From Aquilaria yunnanensis (lineage: Eukaryota > Streptophyta > Magnoliopsida > Malvales > Thymelaeaceae), in the NCBI GenBank assembly GCA_039654915.1, contig CM077595.1:89817501-89881500 (forward strand): a stretch of 64,000 nt of DNA, given 5' to 3'. Positions 23,611 through 34,365 of this stretch are shown one piece after another (positions within the stretch are counted from its first letter, which is position 1; each line of letters begins with the position of its first letter). The translations under genes were made by a program, and so were the position numbers. Below the pieces are notes generated by a model, which did not search any database, was not told where the DNA came from, and worked only from the letters and a program-made list of their open reading frames with translations.

Positions 23611-24386
23611 ACTCTTTTTCTCCCCCCAAACCCTTTTTCTTAATTTTTGGACCGGGTAGGGGTTTGTTTTTGTTAGTGGGCCGAACCATTTAGCTGCATT
23701 TTAGAAATTAGTCGGTCTTATGTGGACTTTGAACTGCATTTTTAGGACTTTGTTGGGCTTGGATAGATATTTTGTTACAATTTTTTAAACATGTCAAGTA
23801 TAATAAGTCATTTTAGCTGCATTTTTTTAAATTCGTTGGGTTTAAATAGTTCTTTACTTACATTTTTTTTAAACATGTCAGTAATAATATGTTTTTTCCG
23901 ACATTGTTTTGAAAACGTCGGTAAATGTATGTCACCTATAAACCTTTTTGTTGTAGTGAACCTTTCTGGGAGAGCATAAAAAGCAATTGCTTTTTCACAT
24001 AGTAGAAGGCGATGTTGATTCTAGCTAAGAATTAGGCAAGTGGGACTCTTCCTTAACCTTATTCTCTAGTGATTGCTTGGATGAAAAAAAGTTGTTCTTC
24101 GAGAATGAATTAGAAGGAGAATAAGCAGGCCTCCCAGTTTTCCCCTGAAATACTTTTCCCAAATAGAAGTTGAAATTTCTCCTTTCATTATCAGAATTCA
24201 ACTTAATGCTATCTGGGTTTTGTTTGTGACATGAAGTGAGGAAATGGAAGGAGTTCGAGGTTAGGGATAAAAGTGTAATAATAATTAAAGGTTCAAGATC
24301 ACAGTTGTAATTTATCTAATAGCTATCTATGGAATTAACATTGGTTTTGTTAATTTGCTAATCAATGATATGTCCATGTACTAGTA

Positions 24387-24854
24387 TAGGAGTAAAAACA
24401 AGCTGAGCCAAACGTAGACACCTCAAGCTTGAAGCTTGACTTGTTAAGGATTTGTTTTGCTCGGGCTCGAACTTGAGCTAAAAAATGGGACTCAAAGCTC
24501 GGGTAAAAAAGATTTGGCTTCAGCTCAATGGCTCAATAGGCTTGAAGCTCCATTTGAGGTTTGAGTTTGATTTAAACTTGACTTAGGTTTGGACCCGATT
24601 TGAGGAATAGGAATTAGAATTTTAGGGTTTAGTTAGATGAGAAATAAAGTAAAACCCTAGTTTCTATATTAAAAAATATTAGACTCGATAAGAGTTCGAG
24701 CTACATAGTAACAAACTCAAAGTTCAGCTTGTTAATAATTCAAACATAAAATGCAGCACAAAGACCTAAAGCTCGTTAGGCTCTACTCGATAATAAAAAA
24801 GTTGAGGTTGAGCACAGATTGTTCAATAAAAAGCTCAACTCTTTTCCACCTCTA
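24387..24854. mobile_element. hAT-type MITE with perfect 8-bp target duplication
   Basis: Left end TAGGAGTAAAAACAAGCTGAG and right end CTCAACTCTTTTCCACCTCTA form imperfect inverted repeats. The 8-bp duplication TACTAGTA is exact (24379-24386 and 24855-24862). The interior is filled with AGCTCGGG/GAGCTT-type motifs in both orientations. The element is 468 bp, has no transposase, and belongs to the same broad family as the element at 58143. Confidence 0.85.
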
Positions 24855-24862
24855 TACTAGTA

Positions 24863-25392
24863 TATATATATGATGTTTTGTGTCTGTCACTATTTTCTTT
24901 CTTTTGTATTTGATTTCTAGGGATAATTTCTTGAGTAAAGTACTCGAGTCCATGTGTCATATTTTTTAATGTCTTTTTTAATCCATTGGTCTTCTGTAAA
25001 AATTCTAAAAGATGAGCAAGTCTTGTGTCTCTCGTTAAACTTTCCATTTTTTAGAAATTATTCTCCCATATAATCAGCATAGGGATCTTGTGAAAATTCC
25101 ATTTTATAACAATTTTTGTATTGTGAACCTGGATGGGTGATGCTAAGGATTCCATGTCGTCATTATCATCTGAGTCTAAATCAAATTGTGAGGCCAAGTC
25201 TTTAATCAATTTTTTATATTATACTTTTGATGAGGTTGAGGCCAACTGACCTTGAATCTTGGATTCATTAGTTAAAAAGTCTAAATCAGATGAACTTATT
25301 GGGGTTTTTTTAATCATGGCAGCCATAGGCTGCTTTTGAGATAATGAATAACAATTTCTTGATTCGCTTGAGTTTGTGGAAACCATCCCACA

Positions 25393-25432
<40 letters not shown>

Positions 25433-26190
25433 TTTATATAACATATTCTTTTGTTACTATACAAAGATTAATGGTTAATTTCTGGTAATTCGCAGGGGTA
25501 CTCTTGAGAGTGTGAAACACGTACAGGTGCGCGAGTTCAATATCATTACTCTCTGTCTCTCTATATATATAGTGACTAACGTTATTTCATTTTTGTCGAC
25601 TTTTTTAGACGTGAAGGTACACTTTTTAGGAATATAGTGTAATGCCTCATTAATTTCAAAGTTTCTTTACTTGTTCTCTATGTGTACGTCCAACTATTGA
25701 TATTACTGAATCAATTGAATTTCTTAAATGCAACAGCCACAAAATAGAGTTAAAAAGATACTTGTTGAAATAAATGGATCCTGGACTTGTCCTTATTTTG
25801 TGGAATTTTATGTTACTCGCCTAGAGTTCACTCAAAGTAATGGTGATTTGCTTCTGTGTATAAAACAAAAAAAAAAAAAGTAATGGTGGCAAATGGAAAA
25901 GAAAAATAAAAACCGAGCTGTTAAACAAGAACGACAAGACGGACAACCCTTAACAAATCATCCTACAAGATATCTGAAGATCATCATCAAGAGGGTTCGA
26001 AAGAAAGTTATCCCAAAATGCAAAAAGTCAGAATGTGACACACAGAGATTATTAGTTGCAAAGTTTCATTCATGGTAACTATGCTTTTAGGAGCAGATCC
26101 AATCCCTACCAAGCAAAGATGAAACACTTTCTTATCATGGTTGAGAAAGTAGAGTCACTAGAATGAGCTCAAACTCTTTTATGTAATTTG
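24863..26190. other. Intergenic, nothing recognised
   Basis: Contains a 34-bp TA tract at 25396-25429 and short domain-free ORFs (24835-25047, 25219-25464, 25893-26078). No gene or element boundary was seen. Confidence 0.45.
25396..25429. repeat. TA microsatellite
   Basis: Pure (TA)n tract, the longest in the window. Confidence 0.95.
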
Positions 26191-26199
26191 TTTGTATTC

Positions 26200-27185
26200 T
26201 TTGGAATTTTTTAGGGGATGCGAGTTAAAGAAGAAAACTGGCAGCCCAGCCCACATAGGACTCTGGACTCTGGAATTCAGGTCTGCCCATACTGTTGGGC
26301 TTCCCCAAAAAGTCCAATTAAAGATGTTGCACTTTCTGGATTTCAACAGGCAATGTATGAAGCTAGTTGAAACGCCAGGCCGGCCGACACATGGGCGTAG
26401 CATTCTCAATATTCCACACACGTCCACTGGCTACGATGACCAGATCAGATCTGTATAGGAAGAGAGATTTGGTTCCATCGTTATTGAAATGAAACCAGAG
26501 ACCAGATCAGTTGAGTCCTTGGATGCTTTTACCTGTGAGTATATTCTTTGGGATTGTGATCTGGATTTTTCCATAAGCGCTTGTTACTCCTTATTTTCAA
26601 TTTTGCTTCTTTTTGTTTATTATCTAAAATCAACCTTTCCTGGAAGCTAATATTCTATTTGGATAATAATCGTATAAATTATATTTTTTTTAAAAAAAAT
26701 TAACTTTTATGTATTTTTTTTTCTTACCCAGCTTGAAAATAGAAAAAAACAACAAAAAATACTCTCTTTTAAAAAAAAAATTTTTTAATTGTTCTGTCAA
26801 CGTTTTAAAATATGGGATTTTAATTTTATACAAATTAAATAATTTCTATATATAAAAAACCACTAATAATCACTCATCGATAATTTTAACTCAGCTAGAT
26901 TGTGATTCCATGTAAATTTTGGTGAGAGCGAGTTAAGCAAGAAAAATCATCAGCCCATAATATTTTAGGACCCAGAATTGAGCTAGGCCCATAATTAAAG
27001 GATATCAATTTTTTTCAGGGTTTCAACAACGCCAGATACCAAACGATGCCATATCCAATCAACAACCGAGCGAAGTTCGTTGAAACTTCCGCTTCCGCGG
27101 CCAAAGCTGCATGCTGGCTGGCTGGCTGGGGGTGGGTACAATAATCAGATCCAGATCTCTCTACCAAGTAAAGAGATGAGATATT
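26200..27185 (+). repeat. Diverged direct duplication with leader-like sequence
   Basis: Segments at about 26220-26460 and 26930-27170 share ordered blocks: GCGAGTTAA then AAGAAAA, CAGCCCA, GGATTTCAACA against GGGTTTCAACA, GTTGAAAC, a GGCCGGCC/CGCGGCC block, and a closing CAGATC(C)AGATCT. Each is followed by exon-like sequence with a donor-like site: CCT/GTGAGTAT near 26534 and ATCC/GTAAGATT near 27228. A further donor-like AATAG/GTAAGG lies near 27573. This looks like a duplicated promoter and first exon, but no downstream coding exons on + could be found. Confidence 0.35.
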
Positions 27186-27599
27186 AATTCGACACGTCTA
27201 TGGAAGTTCTCGTTTCTTCTCAGATCCGTAAGATTCCTTCAGAACTGCCTTCTTCTTTTTCAGTGTCGTTTATGTTGGTGTTCTTGCTGAACTCAGTTTC
27301 AAGTGGACGGTAGCCGGTCTCCTGTCGGATTTGCCGATTGGAATTTTTGGAAGAATTCTTCCCATATTATCTGTTTTTCGTTTAATTTTGGACGCTTGAA
27401 TTTGGTCCGGCACCTTAGCAATTTAAGATAGAGGCTTTCTGTTCATGATACTATTTTCGTATCTGTCTTAGAGGCATCTTGAATTAAATTGGTTTGGTTG
27501 TTGACTTTTAAGGATTGGTGAAAAGCTCCTGCACCTCTGCTGGAGTTGCTGCTCATGATTCTTAGCGCAATAGGTAAGGCTCGCCACCTTTTTGTATTC

Positions 27600-28438
27600 T
27601 CGTATTCATAATAGCCGTTTCATAAGCCTGTAAAGTTATGATTTCTCTCCTCCAAACTTACCTTCTTGATCTGGTATACTTCCATTCTCCATGTCTTCTT
27701 ACTTTATCTACATGTTGATTGTAATAAGAAGCCAAAGTGTAAAATTTCAGCTTTATATTAAATGCAATATAGCCGTTACCAAGCCGATACATCGATAACA
27801 GATACAAGCTTCCTAAAATATTGGATAACACAGGCATCCTAACATTGTCTTTTTTTTTTCCTGCTACATCAATGGCTCTTGGGGATGTCTTAATGCCTTC
27901 ATAAGATTTACTGCTATCAAATGAAAACGTCTGCCTGTAAGAAAACTAACACTTCAGAACACTAGAATTACAGCATGCACAAAAATAAAAAAAAAGCGTC
28001 CAATGCATCAACAACAGAAGTGTTATGAGCAGCATCTTATTATACTTCTGTTTTGTAACATTTGAGGACCAGCACAGTTATCTTTAAATATACATGATAA
28101 ATGGATGTGGTCATCCATTCCATGTACCAAAAAAGCAGTAAGTGTTAGATAGTAAGATCCAAACAGGACCAACCCTGAATTTGAACCATGTTCAGTAGGT
28201 ACACATACTTGTCAGCTAAAATGTAAGAGGATCTTCAAAACTTCTGTGGATTGTATATTGCCTTATTCTGAAAAAGGAAAAGACATTTTACTTCATAAGT
28301 CACAGACAGAAAACAAGTGAAAATGCATGCCAATGAAAAGTACTTCCACCGCCATCAAGTTATAATGTAATCCCATATGTGCGAGGAAGCCCACCTAGGT
28401 AAGTCTCCATGTAAATTAAGGATTGTTCAGTCTCAATG
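27600..28438 (-). other. 3' flank and probable 3' UTR of the NAC gene
   Basis: AT-rich DNA downstream of the NAC stop codon on minus. No ORF with a recognisable domain and no transposon ends. The transcript end could not be placed. Confidence 0.35.
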
Positions 28439-30954
28439 TCAAAACTTATCCCAAAACATCAGCAAGGCAGCCAATTCATCATCTTCTTGGGCCATGCTTT
28501 CATCTAGATTAGCTTGTCTGTTGGCACTATGTGCAAAACCCTCTGAACTGATGTGCCTGTTCATCTCTCCACCCTGCAATGGCAAATAGTCAGAAGATCA
28601 GAAGAATTGGGGCTTCCAAGCAAAGGGCATTTAAAGAGAACCCATCAGTTCTAATCACTGATCCTCAAAGCCAGGGACCAAACTTAATACCCTGGCTTCA
28701 ATTTTACTGAGTGAACGCCATACCAGCTGGACTTCCCACCAACAATTCTCTCTATCTGCAGGGCATATTTTACCTGACTTATTCAGTGAACAAATACCTG
28801 TTTATGCTTATTCTTACATGATATTACTATTCAGATGTCCACAGAAATCTATAGAAGGTGAAATTCTCCCAATTTATGTCCTATGATACAAGCATATTCT
28901 TACATTATACTATGTAATAGAACTTCGAAATCGCCTCAACTTGCAGTCCAGTATACCTTTGATAGATGGATATCTACTGGTGAGCCAGAAGGGGATGGAT
29001 TTAATTCTCTTGAATCATGGTCAGGCTCTGGGAACAAGGGAGGTGTCTCTACCTGTCCTTCGACTATGGGCATTGGCTGGGATCTAATAATACCAAAAAC
29101 GATGTTTAGCTGATTGTTTTTCTGTTTAAAATGGCCTATTATGTCACTAATGAATGGTGAGATTCAAGTATTGGCATTTTGTTCATTGGTCCAAAACTCA
29201 TTCTGAAATTCTGATTAATGCACCTGCTTAAACCTTGTTCAAGAGGGGAATCCTCGTTCTCTAGGAGCCCCCGTGAATTCATCACTGGCTGCTGTGACAA
29301 GGGTTCAAGACAGAGGGAGGCAGAACCCTTGTCACAGCCTTTAGATGAGGTCAGCTCCCCAGTTGGAGAATGCAGATTTATTGCATCCTAAACACAGACA
29401 AAGAAACATTTGCTATCAGTTCAATGTTCATGCCCAGAATTGTGGTGACATCAGGCATCTTCTCTAGGCAATTGCACCACCAAACAAAAAGTTCCCAATC
29501 TTCAGCTTATAGCAAATTTTGGGCATGCTTAGTTGCCTATCGATGTTAAGCAACCCAAGAATCATACATAATCAATTACTACTTTGGCATATTAATGGTC
29601 ACACAATGTCAAAGATTTGAGCTTGCCAAACATCTTTAACAAGCCTTGGCCTGTTAGTTAGGGGTTGTGGTTATTACCCGCAACTTTAGGATTCAACCAC
29701 CATTCGTCCATCAGCCCTCCACATCAAAAAACTAGTAAAAACTAAGAATGGAACAAAAAATATATCTAACCTCTTCACTTGAATCTTCGTTGTCATAATT
29801 CAAACAGGAATTCGGACTTGGATTGAGCCCTTCACTGCTCATAATGTCGTTTATTAATGGAGTAGCCACTTGAGTCGGATGAGTTACTTCAAAATCTGAG
29901 TTGGGGGTTGCATGCAAACTAGGATTAGGCTCAATAATTTCCTCACTACACATCTCGATCACCTGTATGTCGTTTATTAATGGAGTAGCCACTTGAGTCG
30001 GATGAGTTACTTCAAAATCTGAGTTGGGGGTTGCATGCAAACTAGGATTAGGCTCTATAATTTCCTCACTGCACATCTCGATCACCTGTATCTTGATATT
30101 GGTTTGACGCCCGCCAGTACCCTCTTCTTCCCTAGTCTTCCTCTTTCTGACTGGATTCTGGCCCTCCTTTTCCCTGCCCCTTTTAGCTTCTCGTCTTTTG
30201 AGAGATGCCTCGTGTTCGTCTCTGTTTCTTATCATCTTACAGAGGAAAAATTTGTTCCCATCCTGCGCAGATCAGGGGTTTAAGTGTTCAAGACTGACAA
30301 ACTTTGACTGTTTCCCAACAGCACAATAAAAAGTTCCTTTTCTTTTCCTTCAATTTAAAAAAAAATAATAAAAAACAGAGAAAAGCGGATGCAAAACGGA
30401 TCATACTGAACCCACGACGAGTGCCAACAATGAAATCATACCTCTCCATCAGGAAGAGCTGCGGTGAACTCGAACTCGTGGACGATCCAAGGGGATCGCT
30501 TCCCCGGATAATTTCCCTCATAGAAGACCAAAATCCTTTTCCGACCTATCTCCTCACCACAATTCTCAGCCGTGACCCGTCGGACCTCGCCAGTGGTTTT
30601 CCAGTACCCATGTTTGGCCGTCCTTCTGATGCCGTTCTTCTTGTAGTGGGGACGCCAGAAGAAGTAAGATTCTCTGTCATCCAGGTTCTTCTTGGCAAAC
30701 CCTAGGCAGTGGAAAACACCGAAAATTAGTTGCTAAAACTACACCTGGAAGCTTAAATCAGAGGAAAGGAGAGTGGAAATTAAATGACTGGGTATTTCAG
30801 AGGGGTGGTAGTCGTTGAGATCGAGCTCGGAGATGTAATGCTCCTGAGAATCAGGGTTGAGAAGCTTCTTCCTCAGATGGTGGTCCATTAATTCTTCTTC
30901 AGTTGGTTGAAATCTGAAGCCTTTGGTGTTGCAATTGGTGCAGCCGCAGCTCAT
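28439..30954 (-). CDS. NAC-domain transcription factor, six exons
   Basis: Exons on minus: 30954-30789, 30701-30442, 30262-29771, 29387-29224, 29083-28957 and 28573-28439. All junctions are GT-AG and the frame stays open for 447 residues, ending in TGA. The NAC domain fills roughly residues 11-155. Subdomain A is GFRFQPTEEELMDHHLRKKL, B is YISELDLNDYHPSEIP, C is YFFWRPHYKKNGIRRTAKHG with GYWKTTG, D is IGRKRILVFYEGNYPGKRSP with WIVHEFEF, and E is FFLCKMI. The divergent C and D regions resemble NAC subfamilies with an IG.K..LVF..G motif. NAC proteins bind DNA as dimers in the nucleus. After the domain comes a basic EAKRGREKEGQ..RKRK stretch and an acidic, proline-rich tail ending in DDELAALLMFWDKF. 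The donor of exon 1 (CCCA/GTCATT) is weak but gives the expected domain spacing. Target genes are unknown. Confidence 0.85.
29844..30089 (-). repeat. 123-bp in-frame tandem duplication within NAC exon 3
   Basis: Copies 29844-29966 and 29967-30089 are nearly identical; I see only two differing bases. Being 41 codons long, the unit repeats QVIEMCSEEIIEPNPSLHAT and what follows without breaking frame. The near-identity implies a recent event, or possibly an assembly artefact. Confidence 0.95.
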
Positions 30955-31018
30955 TTTTTTGGAAGGACCATAAATTGGTCCCTTTTGTTGGTGGGGGCGA
31001 GTAAGGAAATCGGAAGGA

Positions 31019-31249
31019 CTAAACTACTCTATTGAGCGAGGAGACAGGACAGAGGAAAGCCATGGAACAAAGGAAATCAATGATTGGGAGTGGATAGGAA
31101 ATGGTGATTCGAAGAATGTTCGGAAATTGGAACTTGAGCTTGTCTCTAAGGGCTGTTAGACGCGAGAAATAACAAATATCTGGATCCGGGGATGTACTTG
31201 TGCTTTGTAATGAAGAAATGAAAAATGCTGATCTTATAGAGTTTACCAT
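31019..31249 (-). other. ORF upstream of the NAC gene, possible uORF
   Basis: A 76-codon ORF beginning MVNSIRSAFFISSLQS and ending about 65 bases before the NAC start codon, on the same strand and upstream. It has no recognisable domain. If the NAC transcript starts above 31250 it would be an upstream ORF; otherwise it is chance. Confidence 0.25.
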
Positions 31250-32475
31250 AGCAGATTTTCATGATGTTATGTATGCGAACTTGAGGCAACGTGTAATGGT
31301 CTAATTCAAAGTTTATGGCCCTTTTTTATTTTATGCTTATAGTTTGAACTATCGTAAAAAAAAAAAAAGCACTCTTATTATAAAACTTTTTGATCTTAAC
31401 CGAACTCTTTTGTAGTCATTCCGAATACAAAATACATTTCTGAATTACAAATCCCTAATTGATTGGGTTTTTCTGTTTTTTTAATAATATTTTTGGCTGT
31501 TTTAGAGTTAAGTGATTCGCAAATTTAGAGAGCACTGTTTAGAAAATGTCATATACAAGAGTAAGCCTTTTTTTTTATAAAAATTTGTTTATCTAAATAA
31601 ATATACTCAGAAATGAGAAAGATTGATTACACTTATCAGATACTGATCTATAAATCTCATTTAACAGTATTATAAGAAACCTTATTTTAGATATAGCAAT
31701 AACTATAGAACCCCTCATCATGACTTGGTTTTTTCCCATCTTTTATATGATACAGGTTGACTATGATATGTTGTTTTCCAATTTAAAAAATTATTAAAAA
31801 AATTATTATTTTTATTTGATTAACTGTTTTTCCAGAACTATTGTTATTTGAAAGCAAACACTTTATCTGAATGGCAATCGCTTGGATAAAATTCGATTTA
31901 GAAAGTAATTAATTTTTATATTGTTTCCGAATCTAACTTCAAAAGAAAGAAAAAGAAAATGTCATAAAAATAATTAATAGTTTCAAAAAGTAATTAAAAC
32001 ATTTTTTAAGGTTCTTAATTCAAAATTTTGAATTGATATACAAATTAAGTGTAAAATTGATATATAAATTTTAAAATTATTTAATGCCTCCCCAGCACAG
32101 CCACAAACCTTTTTGTTTCATACACAAAAAAAGGTTTCGCTACATACATCAGACTAGGGACTTTGAAAAGGCGCCACCTGTGTTGATAGTTTGTGGGGAC
32201 CAAAGACTTGGGAGTAGTCTTCGAGGATGAGCTTCCTCGAATTAGATTATTTTGGAGGTTAGTCGGTTGGTTGACCAATAGGTCTGCGTGTTTTGTTTAA
32301 GTAATATCCCAATTAAAGAAGCCATGGAATTCTCTCTCGCGAAAGCAACAGTGTAATAAACATAATCAGGCGTAGGATGAAGGAAGTTGACCGCGGACTT
32401 CTGTAAGAGGCTCGTCCCCACTTTCTCCTGAGTACTTTTTGGTCGGTGACTGGAATTTATATTTTTATTAATGAG
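31250..32475. other. NAC gene upstream region, no other gene
   Basis: Very AT-rich, with homopolymer runs and no domain-bearing ORF. It would contain the NAC promoter, but no motif is convincing. Confidence 0.4.
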
Positions 32476-34044
32476 AAAAGGGTCAAAGAAGTCACCAAGG
32501 TTTATGGGATGGGTAAATTGGTCATCATTATTTTTTGTAGTTAAATCAATCATTAATGTTATGTTATTAGTGTAATTTAGTCACTACTATTACGGTTGCC
32601 AAGTTAGATGTGGATGTGGCAAACAAAGGTGATGTGGCAAACATTATCTTAATTTAGCCCATAAACTTTTATATCTAGTATTACAAATCCCCTAAAATTT
32701 TATTTCTTCTCTCTTTCACCATTCTCTTCCTCCTTTCCCTCTCTCTTCAATTAAGTGCCTCGATCTGTAGCCTGCTCAACGCCAATCTTCTCCCAAACAA
32801 GAAAATCATCCCCGAAGCCATGGCACTTGTCTCAGCTCTAATCTTCTTTCTTAGACATTGTTCTTCAACTTTTTTCTCCTCGATATGTTCACGCATGTGT
32901 TTTCAAATCCATTGACTACCGCCATGGCTTCATCGGCGACCAATTGGTCACTGGTTAAAGAACCGATTGAAACAAGAAATGTTGTTTATAACCTATAGTG
33001 GCCTCCAAATGATGGGTGCCAACTAGTTGAAGTGAATGCTCTATGTTTTGTTTTTGGTTCAGCATGTGAGATAAAGGTATGATAGAGAGTTCTTGTTGGT
33101 CAAGGACAAGAAGAAGGTCCACTAGAACCTTGGAATTGGGTTTTTGAGGGCTGAATTGGGTTGAGTTTTCTTTTAGCATTGAAAACCTTGAAGAGATCGA
33201 ATGAATTACCTCCAATTGTTCTTTGCTGTCGTATTGAACCAGGGACTTGATGGATGTAATCTAGTTGTAGCATAACCTTTCTATAAGAAATTGGTCACTA
33301 GTTACATTAAATTAGGCTGTCCGGAGGACGCAAAACTTGTTTGATGAAATGCCTTCGATTAAATGCCCCACAAAGACTTGGTCTCTTGTAACTCTTTAAT
33401 CTCAGGATGCATGGATGAGAAGGCCTTAGGTGAGGGCAAGTCTGTTCATGCCTTTGTTCTAAAGTCAAGCATGCTATGGGTCAGCAGAATTCAGTCTCAT
33501 GGCTTGTTGGATATTCGAAGTAATGCCAATGTAGAATTCGGTCTTATAGAATTCGATGGTGGCAATCTACACAAAAGATTAGATGGGCAAGGAAGGAATT
33601 AGATATTTTCCTAGGATGAAAAGGCAATCTAATCCATTATCAATTGTTTGCTATTCATAAATCACAACAGAAGAGGTTGACAACGGCGAGATTGAAGGGG
33701 TGCTGACATAAGAGAAAAACAATCAAGATTAGAGAGAAAGAAAATAGTTTTTTATTCTTAGCTTTTTAGTTTAAGGATTAGTTTACATAAAAATATTTAG
33801 TTCAAGGGTGGATTATGTAATTTACCCTTTCAACAACCAAGTCATCAGCACATTTGATGGAATATTCTATAAGATAACAGAATATTCTGACCATTAGTTT
33901 CCTTAGTGGCTAATCACAAATATTAATGATCAACAAACCTATAAAATAAACTTGAATGATGGATTTAACTGTAAAAAATAATAATAATGGGTGATGTGCG
34001 CTATGATACAAACCTGAGTGGGTTATTTACCCATTTTCCCTTTT
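32476..34044. mobile_element. Mutator-like element carrying a PPR gene fragment (Pack-MULE)
   Basis: Long imperfect terminal inverted repeats of about 100 bp. The left begins AAAAGGGTCAAAGAAGTCAC and continues to ATCATTATTTTTTGTAGTTAAATC; the complement of the right begins AAAAGGGAAAATGGGTAAAT and continues to ATTATTATTTTTTACAGTTAAATC. Flanking 9-mers ATTAATGAG and ATTAATTTA share the first six bases, consistent with a decayed 9-bp duplication. No transposase is present. The interior carries pieces of a pentatricopeptide-repeat gene. Confidence 0.7.
32820..33600 (+). pseudogene. Decayed PPR (pentatricopeptide repeat) gene fragment
   Basis: Pieces of a plant organellar RNA-binding PPR protein in different frames. 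About 32829-32955 reads LVSALIFFLRHCSS and then, after a shift, RYVHACVFKSIDYRHGFIGD. About 33296-33480 reads SYIKLGCPEDAK, then FDEMPS, then MPHKDLVSCNSLISGC and ALGEGKSVHAFVLKSS. These match the N-terminal repeats of PLS-type PPR proteins (LFDEMP.KDLVSWNSLISG). Frameshifts, an inserted AT-rich block at about 32957-33270 and missing downstream repeats make it non-functional. It lies wholly inside the Mutator-like element, so it was probably captured by it. Confidence 0.7.
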
Positions 34045-34365
34045 ATTAATTTAGCATGAAAAAAATACTATTTTTGTTTCATAATAGTGACATTTTAAAA
34101 AATATTTATTTTCAAATTAGTGGTAATTTTTATAATTTTATGTATTTTTTAAATTTTTTGCATTCTTAATATGCTTAAGAGGTATTATATCATTAATTTT
34201 TTACAAGAATAATAAAAATGTTAATCAAAGAGATAGAGAAACCATTAGAATATCCAAGTTTAGAAATCTTTTTCAAGGACCATTTAGGGGTAGCATATTT
34301 TTGGAAAGAAAAAGTAAATGAACATTTACATTGTATTGAAACATGAAAACATTATTATAGTGACG

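Larger units (their letters stand above)
17992..23958. mobile_element. Complete CACTA (En/Spm) element carrying host gene exons
   Basis: The left end CACTACAACAAAATGG at 17992 and the right end TTTTTGTTGTAGTG finishing at 23958 are inverted repeats. The 3-bp target duplication AAC is perfect (17989-17991 and 23959-23961). Subterminal regions hold repeated AGTGACG, AACGTGGC, CCGACATTG and AGCTGCATTTTT motifs. The element is 5,967 bp. All recognisable coding parts lie on minus: an unidentified arginine/serine-rich ORF, two RPL13a exons, two exons of a second host gene and a transposase-associated domain. A full TNPD-type transposase is not seen, so it is presumably non-autonomous. Confidence 0.9.
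17311..24314. mobile_element. Older long-TIR element split by a CACTA insertion
   Basis: The left arm, TAAATTCCATCCGTGGTCTC followed by AATGTTTGATTATTGTGCC, matches the reverse complement of the right arm near 24250-24314 (ATAAATTACAACTGTGATCT, then AACCTTTAATTATTATTACAC). The similarity extends for over 50 bp. Removing the CACTA element and one AAC leaves about 1,034 bp, close in size to the Mutator-like elements at 51976 and 53114. I could not define a clean 9-bp target duplication, so the superfamily is inferred from the long TIRs. Confidence 0.55.

Noticed and set aside
26179..26458. Overlapping ORFs on both strands of 82-88 codons
   Set aside because: They are mirror frames of the same GC-richer segment; neither has a recognisable domain.
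29640..29720. Possible SINE in NAC intron 3
   Set aside because: Only a weak B-box-like AGGATTCAACC, no tail, no flanking duplication.
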